A stretch of 64,000 bases of DNA from Streptomyces niveus (GTDB taxonomy: Bacteria > Actinomycetota > Actinomycetes > Streptomycetales > Streptomycetaceae). The notes under the pieces are model-generated. The model saw only the letters and a list, made by a program, of their open reading frames with translations. It made no database searches and was not told where the DNA came from. The stretch covers positions 5,456,001-5,520,000 of the forward strand of contig NZ_CP018047.1 in NCBI RefSeq assembly GCF_002009175.1. The letters are read 5' to 3'. Shown one piece after another: positions 59,160-64,000 of this stretch; the first letter of the stretch is position 1, and every line of letters starts with the position of its first letter. A program made the translations under genes and the position numbers.

Positions 59160-59253
59160 GATTGTGGAGTTGGTGTTTGGCCGCAGCTCGACCTCGACAT
59201 CCAGATCGGCCCGACGGGCAAGAAGCTGCTGCCCCTGACGGTCGTGAAGTAGG
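59160..59253 (+). pseudogene. Displaced native 3' end of the radical SAM gene
   Basis: The frame reads DCGVGVWPQLDLDIQIGPTGKKLLPLTVVK and stops at TAG 59251. This is the usual C-terminus of TIGR03960 proteins in Streptomyces, here without the rest of its gene. Upstream of DCGV the sequence is unrelated. It marks the right border of the island. Confidence 0.75.
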
Positions 59254-59350
59254 GCTTCGAAGCGGGGCGCGGTGGGGTGCCCGGTCTCGAATCGGGCACG
59301 AACGCCGTCCCGTGGCCGGATCCGGGATCCGGGCGGGCGCCGGGGGCGTC

Positions 59351-60523
59351 ATGGGGGGCATGGATCTGGACAAGAGGCCGGCCTCACCTGCACCCGGGCG
59401 GTACGAGCCGGGCGACGGCTGTCTGACCACCGCCATCCGGATTCCCGTACGGATCGTCGTACTGGTCCTCGTCGTCCCGGTGCGCATGGTGTGGGATCTG
59501 CTCGCCGCCGGGACGCGGGCCCTGCACCGCTCGGTGTTCCGCCCGTTCGGCCGGGGCATCGCCTTCGTCTGCTCGTGGGTGTACGAGACGCTGCTCACCC
59601 CGCTCGGGCGTGCGCTGGGCGTGGCGCTGTGGTGGCTGGGCAGGGCGTTGTTCGTGTGGCCGTGGGTGGCGCTGTGGCGGTATGTGCTGGTGCCGGTGGC
59701 GTACTACGGGCTCCTGGTGCCGCTGGTATGGCTGTACACGAGCGTCCTCACGCCGATCGGTCACGGCATCGCCTTCGTCTGCTCGTGGGTGTACGAGACG
59801 TTGCTCACGCCGACCGGGCATGTGCTGGGCGTCGTGCTGGGGTGGCTGGGCAGGGCGTTGTTCGTGTGGCCGTGGGTGGCGCTGTGGCGGTATGTGCTGG
59901 TGCCGGTGGTGCACTACGGGCTCGTCGTCCCGCTGGTGTGGCTCTACCGGCAGGTGCTCACCCCGATCGGCCACGGCACCCTCTGGTCGCTCACCTGGCT
60001 CGGCAGGGGCATCGTGCTGATCGCCGCCGGTATCTGGACGGCGCTCGTATGGCTCGTCGTCACCCTGCTGATCACCCCGCTCGGCTGGTTCCACCGGTCG
60101 GTCCTCGCCCCCGTCGGCCGGGAGATCGCCGCCGCCCTCGGCGTCGCCTGGCGGATCGCCGGACAGATCTCCCGCGCCGTGGGCCGGGGGCTGAAATGGC
60201 TGGCCCGGGTGCTGATCGGGCAGCCGGTGAGCTGGTTCTACCGCTCCGTCTGCACCCCGGTCGGGCACGTCCTGCGCGACCGTGTCTGGGCCCCGGCCAG
60301 AAAGGCCGCCGCCGAGGCGGGCCGGGCCGTCGGGAGCGCGCTGCGCTCGGCCGGTGAAACGGTCCGGCAGGCCCGCCGCGACGCGTGGCGTGCGCTGGCC
60401 GGTGCTCCCCGCCCGGCCGAGCCTGTGGCGGCGCCGGTCGACGGGGCGCGTACGCTGGGTAGTACAACAACCGTCCCCGGCGCGGTACCCGCACCCGAGA
60501 TCTCCCTGCGCAAGCAGGTGTGA
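59351..60523 (+). CDS. Repeat-containing multi-pass membrane protein
   Basis: About 390 aa. Strongly hydrophobic and Trp/Arg-rich. Two near-identical 70-residue repeats carry AFVCSWVYETLLTP, GRALFVWPWVALWRYVLVPV and YYGLLVPLVWLY; a third, weaker repeat begins TLWSLTWLGRG. The C-terminal 100 residues are basic and cytoplasmic (ARKAAAEAGRAVGSALRSAG). ATG 59360 is an alternative start. It lies between the radical SAM gene (in the ancestral order) and the TIGR03936 gene. Function unknown. Confidence 0.7.
   Translation: MGGMDLDKRPASPAPGRYEPGDGCLTTAIRIPVRIVVLVLVVPVRMVWDLLAAGTRALHRSVFRPFGRGIAFVCSWVYETLLTPLGRALGVALWWLGRALFVWPWVALWRYVLVPVAYYGLLVPLVWLYTSVLTPIGHGIAFVCSWVYETLLTPTGHVLGVVLGWLGRALFVWPWVALWRYVLVPVVHYGLVVPLVWLYRQVLTPIGHGTLWSLTWLGRGIVLIAAGIWTALVWLVVTLLITPLGWFHRSVLAPVGREIAAALGVAWRIAGQISRAVGRGLKWLARVLIGQPVSWFYRSVCTPVGHVLRDRVWAPARKAAAEAGRAVGSALRSAGETVRQARRDAWRALAGAPRPAEPVAAPVDGARTLGSTTTVPGAVPAPEISLRKQV
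59555..59974 (+). repeat. 210-bp in-frame tandem repeat
   Basis: Two tandem copies (59555-59764 and 59765-59974), each starting GGCATCGCCTTCGTCTGCTC and highly similar at the nucleotide level, encode 70-residue membrane units. A degenerate third copy follows from 59975. Confidence 0.85.
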
Positions 60524-60612
60524 GCCGGGTTCACGGGGCCGACCGCCCGGTCGGCCACGCGTTTTCGAGGGTGTGCGCCACCGCGCGCACCCCGCACCGA
60601 GGAGAAGAACCA

Positions 60613-61437
60613 CTGGGCAAGCGACAGCCCGAAGGCCCACCGCCCGCACCGGCGGTGCAGCGCATCCGACTGCGTTACACCAAGCGTGGCCGCCTCCGGT
60701 TCACCAGCCACCGCGATTTCCAGCGCGCCTTCGAGCGGGCACTGCGCCGTGCCGACGTCCCCATGGCGTACTCGGCCGGCTTCACGCCCCACCCGAAGGT
60801 CAGTTACGCCAATGCCGCACCCACCGGCACGGGCAGCGAGGCCGAGTACCTGGAGATCGCCCTCGCGGCGCCACGCGACCCGGAGACACTGCGCGAGCTG
60901 CTCGACGAGTCGCTGCCCACCGGGCTCGACATCATCGACGCCGTCGAGGCCCGTACATCGGGACTCGCCGACCGGCTGACCGCCTCGGAGTGGGAGCTGC
61001 GGCTCGACGGGGTGGACCGGGAGGAGGCCGGGCGCGCCGTGGCCGCCTTCCTCGCCGCCGAGGTGGTGGAGGTCGAACGGCGCGCGAAGAACGGCTTGCG
61101 CACCTTCGACGCCCGGGAAGCCGTCGTCGACCTGCGGACGCTTCCTCCACAGCCCGATGGGCCGCGGGGCGAGCGCTGTGCGATACTGCGGCTGGTTGTT
61201 CGGCACGTGACACCCGCCGTACGACCCGACGACGTCCTTTCCGGTCTCCGAGCTGTGGCCGACCTGGCGCCGCCGGTCCCCGCAGCGGTGACCAGGCTGG
61301 CGCAGGGGCTCTTCGACGAGGAGTCCGGAACGGTGACCGACCCGCTCGCGCCCGACCGCGAGGCAGTCACGGCAGGCCTGTCCATGGCCGCCGGACCCGC
61401 CGCCGCGAAGGCGCCGGAAGGTGCAGGTTCCGCGTAG
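60613..61437 (+). CDS. TIGR03936 family radical SAM-associated protein
   Basis: 274 aa if started at CTG 60613. Hallmarks are VQRIRLRYTKRGRLRFTSHRDFQRAFERALRRA, AYSAGFTPHPKVSYANAAPTGTGSEAEYLEI and SGLRAVADLAPPVPAAVTRLAQGLFDEE. This family is the stand-alone partner of the TIGR03960 radical SAM protein. GAGGAGAAG sits 5 nt before the CTG. A GTG at 60520 overlapping the upstream stop is the alternative but lacks a ribosome site and adds 31 unstructured residues. Confidence 0.88.
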   Translation: MGKRQPEGPPPAPAVQRIRLRYTKRGRLRFTSHRDFQRAFERALRRADVPMAYSAGFTPHPKVSYANAAPTGTGSEAEYLEIALAAPRDPETLRELLDESLPTGLDIIDAVEARTSGLADRLTASEWELRLDGVDREEAGRAVAAFLAAEVVEVERRAKNGLRTFDAREAVVDLRTLPPQPDGPRGERCAILRLVVRHVTPAVRPDDVLSGLRAVADLAPPVPAAVTRLAQGLFDEESGTVTDPLAPDREAVTAGLSMAAGPAAAKAPEGAGSA

Positions 61438-61681
61438 GGACGGTTGTTGTAGCGCTGCCCTCGAACTGCCTCGGGAGCCACCTGGGTCGGGCGGCGCGCT
61501 GACCACGAAGACTTTCGCCAGGCCGTACGTACAAACGCGTATGTACGGAACCGGCGACCCAGACATAACAGCTCCTGTGCGGCGCCCGCGCCCCGGACGG
61601 CGGCATCCGCGCACTCGCGCGGGCCGCGGCCGGACCGGATCAAGGCGTGGCGCCCGGGAGCGTGACGGGAGAACCGCCCGC
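61438..61681 (+). other. Leader region upstream of RNase E/G gene
   Basis: 244 bp without a gene. Near 61525-61550 the sequence CCGTACGTACAAACGCGTATGTACGG shape forms a palindrome (arms CCGTAC and GTACGG), a possible operator or stem. RNase E-type genes are often autoregulated through their leader; not shown here. Confidence 0.3.
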
Positions 61682-64000
61682 ATGTCCCAGAACGAGCCCG
61701 GTACGAACCGGGACACCGAAGAAGAACTCAGCAGCCCCAGCGACACGCTGCCGCCGCGCCGCAGGCGCCGCGCCGCGTCGCGTCCGGCGGGACCGCCGTC
61801 CGCGGCGGCCGAGACCGCCGACGTGACGCAGGACGCAGCCGCTCCCGAGGCCGTCGCCGAGCCGGCGGCCGACGAGGCCGCGCCGCCGCGCGCCCGCCGC
61901 CGTGCCACCCGTAAGGCCACCGCTCCCGTGGAGATCGTGGCCGAGCCCGCGCCCGAGGTCGCCGCGGCCGAGACGCTCGCCGAGCCGGCGGCCGAGGAGG
62001 CCGCCCCGCCGCGTGCCCGGCGCCGTGCGACCCGTAAGGTCGCCGCTCCCGCCGAGACGGTCGCCGAACCGGTCGTCGAGCCCGTGGTCGAGCCCGCCGC
62101 TCCCGCGGCCGTCGCCGCCCCGGAGTCCGCCGAGCCGGTGGCCGAGGAGGCCGCGCCGCCGCGTGCGCGCCGTCGTGCCACCCGTAAGGTCGCCGCCCCC
62201 GCCGAGAGTGTGCCGGAGCCGGTCGCCGAGACCGCTCCCGAGCCCGTCGCCGAGCCGGTGGCCGAGGAGGCCGCGCCGCCGCGGGCCCGCCGCCGCGCGA
62301 CCCGGAAGGTGACCGCGCCGGCCGCCGCCCCCGCCGCCGAGGCGGACGAAGAGACCACGCAGGGCGAGACGCTGCCCGCGAACACCGTCACGCAGATCAC
62401 CGCCGACGAGGAGCGGGTCGAGGCCGCCGAGAAGGCCGCGACCCGTGGCCGCGGGCGCCGCAAGGCCGGCGGATCGCCGGAGCCCACCGCCGAGCCGGCG
62501 CCCGAGCCGAAGGCCGAGTCGAAGTCCGAACCCAGGAGCAGGAAGGCCGAGCAGCGCAACGGCTCCGGCCCCGCCGCCGCGAAGGACAGCGAGACGGAGG
62601 CGCCCGAGCGGTCGCGCCGCCGCGCCAACCGGCCCGCCGTGGCCGTCTTCCAGGCACCCGTCTTCGCCGAGCCGATGTTCCAGACCCCGGAGACGGCCGC
62701 CGCGATGGCCGCCGCCGGTGACGTCGAGGACGAGGACGAGGACGATCTCGACATCGAGGACGAGACGACGGCAGAGCCCGCGCCCGCCCCCGAGCCTTCG
62801 GGCCGCCGCCGTCGCCGTCGCCGCGGTGAGGCCGCCGAAGCGGCCGAGCCCGCGCAGGCCCCCGCCGCTGAGCGGGACGCCGACGACGAGTCCGACACCG
62901 AGCAGTCCGCCGAGGGCGACGAGTCCGATTCGGACGAGTCCGACGACTTCGACCGTCCCTCGCGCCGCCGCCGCAGGGGCGGCCGTCGCCGTCGCCGCGG
63001 CGAGTCCGCCGACGCCGACGAGCAGTCGGACGAGCAGTCCGAGGACGCGCCCGAGGAGCGGACCCGGGAGCGCGGCAGGAAGCAGGTGTCGCAGGAAGGT
63101 GCCGACGGCGACGGCGACGCCGCTGTCGAGGGCGACTCCGACGAGCAGGACGACGACGACTCCGCCGGCCAGTCGGGCGGTGGGAGCAGCAGCAGCCGTC
63201 GGCGCCGCCGCAGGCGTCGTCGCAGCGGTGACGGCGGCTCCGACACCGAGAACAACGGCGTGGACGACCCGGAGCGTACGGTCGTCAAGGTCCGCGAGCC
63301 GCGTGAACGCCGTGCGAAGGAGACCGAGCCCGGCACCGGCGCGGACGAGGTCCAGTCCATCAAGGGCTCGACCCGTCTCGAAGCGAAGAAGCAGCGCCGC
63401 CGTGAGGGGCGCGAGCAGGGCCGCCGCCGTGTGCCGATCATCACCGAGGCGGAGTTCCTGGCGCGCCGCGAGGCCGTCGAGCGTGTGATGGTCGTCCGCC
63501 AGAGCGGCGAGCGCACCCAGATCGGCGTTCTCGAGGACGACGTGCTCGTCGAGCACTACGTCAACAAGGAGCAGGCCACCAGCTACGTCGGCAACGTCTA
63601 CCTGGGCAAGGTGCAGAACGTACTGCCGTCCATGGAGGCCGCCTTCGTCGACATCGGCAAGGGACGCAACGCCGTCCTGTACGCCGGTGAGGTCAACTTC
63701 GAGGCGCTGGGCATGGCCAACGGCCCACGCCGTATCGAGACCGCGCTCAAGTCCGGCCAGTCGGTCCTCGTCCAGGTGACGAAGGACCCGATCGGCCACA
63801 AGGGCGCGCGCCTCACCAGCCAGGTCTCGCTCCCCGGCCGTTACCTCGTGTACGTTCCCGAGGGCTCGATGACCGGCATCAGCCGCAAGCTCCCGGACAC
63901 CGAGCGGGCCCGGCTGAAGACCATCCTGAAGAAGATCGTCCCCGAGGACGCGGGCGTCATCGTCCGTACGGCCGCCGAGGGCGCGAGCGAGGACGAGCTG
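61682..64000 (+). CDS. Ribonuclease E/G family protein (partial, right edge)
   Basis: 773 codons are visible before the window ends. The first ~590 residues are a disordered N-terminal extension of Ala/Glu/Pro tracts and Arg-rich clusters ([23 protein letters not shown]), including four AAPPRARRRATRK repeats. The catalytic part begins with an S1-like domain (IGVLEDDVLVEHYVNKEQ, VGNVYLGKVQNVLPSMEAAFVDIG) near residue 610. DPIGHKGARLTSQVSLPGRYLVYVP is characteristic of RNase E/G. The large N-terminal scaffold is typical of Streptomyces RNase ES. It cleaves mRNA and processes rRNA. It is the core gene that resumes synteny after the island. Confidence 0.92.
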   Translation, partial: MSQNEPGTNRDTEEELSSPSDTLPPRRRRRAASRPAGPPSAAAETADVTQDAAAPEAVAEPAADEAAPPRARRRATRKATAPVEIVAEPAPEVAAAETLAEPAAEEAAPPRARRRATRKVAAPAETVAEPVVEPVVEPAAPAAVAAPESAEPVAEEAAPPRARRRATRKVAAPAESVPEPVAETAPEPVAEPVAEEAAPPRARRRATRKVTAPAAAPAAEADEETTQGETLPANTVTQITADEERVEAAEKAATRGRGRRKAGGSPEPTAEPAPEPKAESKSEPRSRKAEQRNGSGPAAAKDSETEAPERSRRRANRPAVAVFQAPVFAEPMFQTPETAAAMAAAGDVEDEDEDDLDIEDETTAEPAPAPEPSGRRRRRRRGEAAEAAEPAQAPAAERDADDESDTEQSAEGDESDSDESDDFDRPSRRRRRGGRRRRRGESADADEQSDEQSEDAPEERTRERGRKQVSQEGADGDGDAAVEGDSDEQDDDDSAGQSGGGSSSSRRRRRRRRRSGDGGSDTENNGVDDPERTVVKVREPRERRAKETEPGTGADEVQSIKGSTRLEAKKQRRREGREQGRRRVPIITEAEFLARREAVERVMVVRQSGERTQIGVLEDDVLVEHYVNKEQATSYVGNVYLGKVQNVLPSMEAAFVDIGKGRNAVLYAGEVNFEALGMANGPRRIETALKSGQSVLVQVTKDPIGHKGARLTSQVSLPGRYLVYVPEGSMTGISRKLPDTERARLKTILKKIVPEDAGVIVRTAAEGASEDEL

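Noticed and set aside
60238..63799. Long minus-strand frames opposite the RNase E/G gene
   Set aside because: Ser/Arg/Gly-rich antisense of the low-complexity RNase extension; no ribosome site or motif.

Overview
The window is high-G+C actinomycete chromosome, almost certainly Streptomyces or a close relative. This rests on GTG-rich starts, third-position G/C bias, and the local synteny: tig-clpP1-clpP2-clpX, valS-folC-(DUF4233)-ndk, mreB-mreC-mreD-PBP2-RodA, and a B12/radical-SAM gene with the TIGR03936 gene and an RNase E/G gene. All calls were made by reading the sequence; no database search was run.

Layout. 0-5.1 kb: a binding-protein-dependent carbohydrate uptake operon (two permeases and a lipoprotein, minus strand), divergent from an FGGY sugar kinase and a histidine phosphatase. 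5.2-17.6 kb: ordinary core and metabolic genes (amino acid permease, BioY, FAD oxidoreductase, RpiB-like isomerase, Nei/Fpg glycosylase, Eis-like acetyltransferase, SpoIIE/PP2C phosphatase, KefB-like antiporter, HD protein, acyltransferase). Two inverted copies of a ~0.2 kb MITE with CTAG target duplications lie here, each fused to the stop codon of a gene. 18-24.5 kb: tRNA-Gly, tRNA-Pro and the Clp cluster, with a ClgR-type box before clpP1. 24.6-38.2 kb: valS, folC, ndk, the mre/PBP2/RodA cell-wall cluster and a CYTH-CHAD protein.

38.3-59.25 kb: the TIGR03960-type radical SAM gene reads intact to 40194, but a second, native-looking copy of its 3' end lies at 59160-59253. About 19 kb of foreign DNA appears to have entered the 3' end of this gene and supplied a replacement C-terminus. 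The segment holds decayed integrative-element genes (HTH, DNA-binding and integrase remnants), a three-gene ABC-three-component (ABC-3C) conflict system, and a complete 2.86-kb IS701-type transposon with 25-bp perfect inverted repeats and TTAG duplications. That transposon carries an SDR oxidoreductase and a TetR regulator as cargo. The segment also holds a broken IS1380 element, small element-type membrane proteins, a murC fragment, a HEPN-motif protein, and a KAP-type membrane NTPase divergent from an unknown 506-aa protein. It reads as a defence-type island.

59.3-64 kb: core synteny resumes with a repeat-containing membrane protein, the TIGR03936 protein (probable CTG start) and the 5' part of an RNase E/G gene that runs off the right edge.

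The most interesting systems are the ABC-3C locus, the island boundary in the radical SAM gene, and the IS701-type transposon whose transposase appears to sit in the same TetR-controlled transcript as a cargo enzyme.
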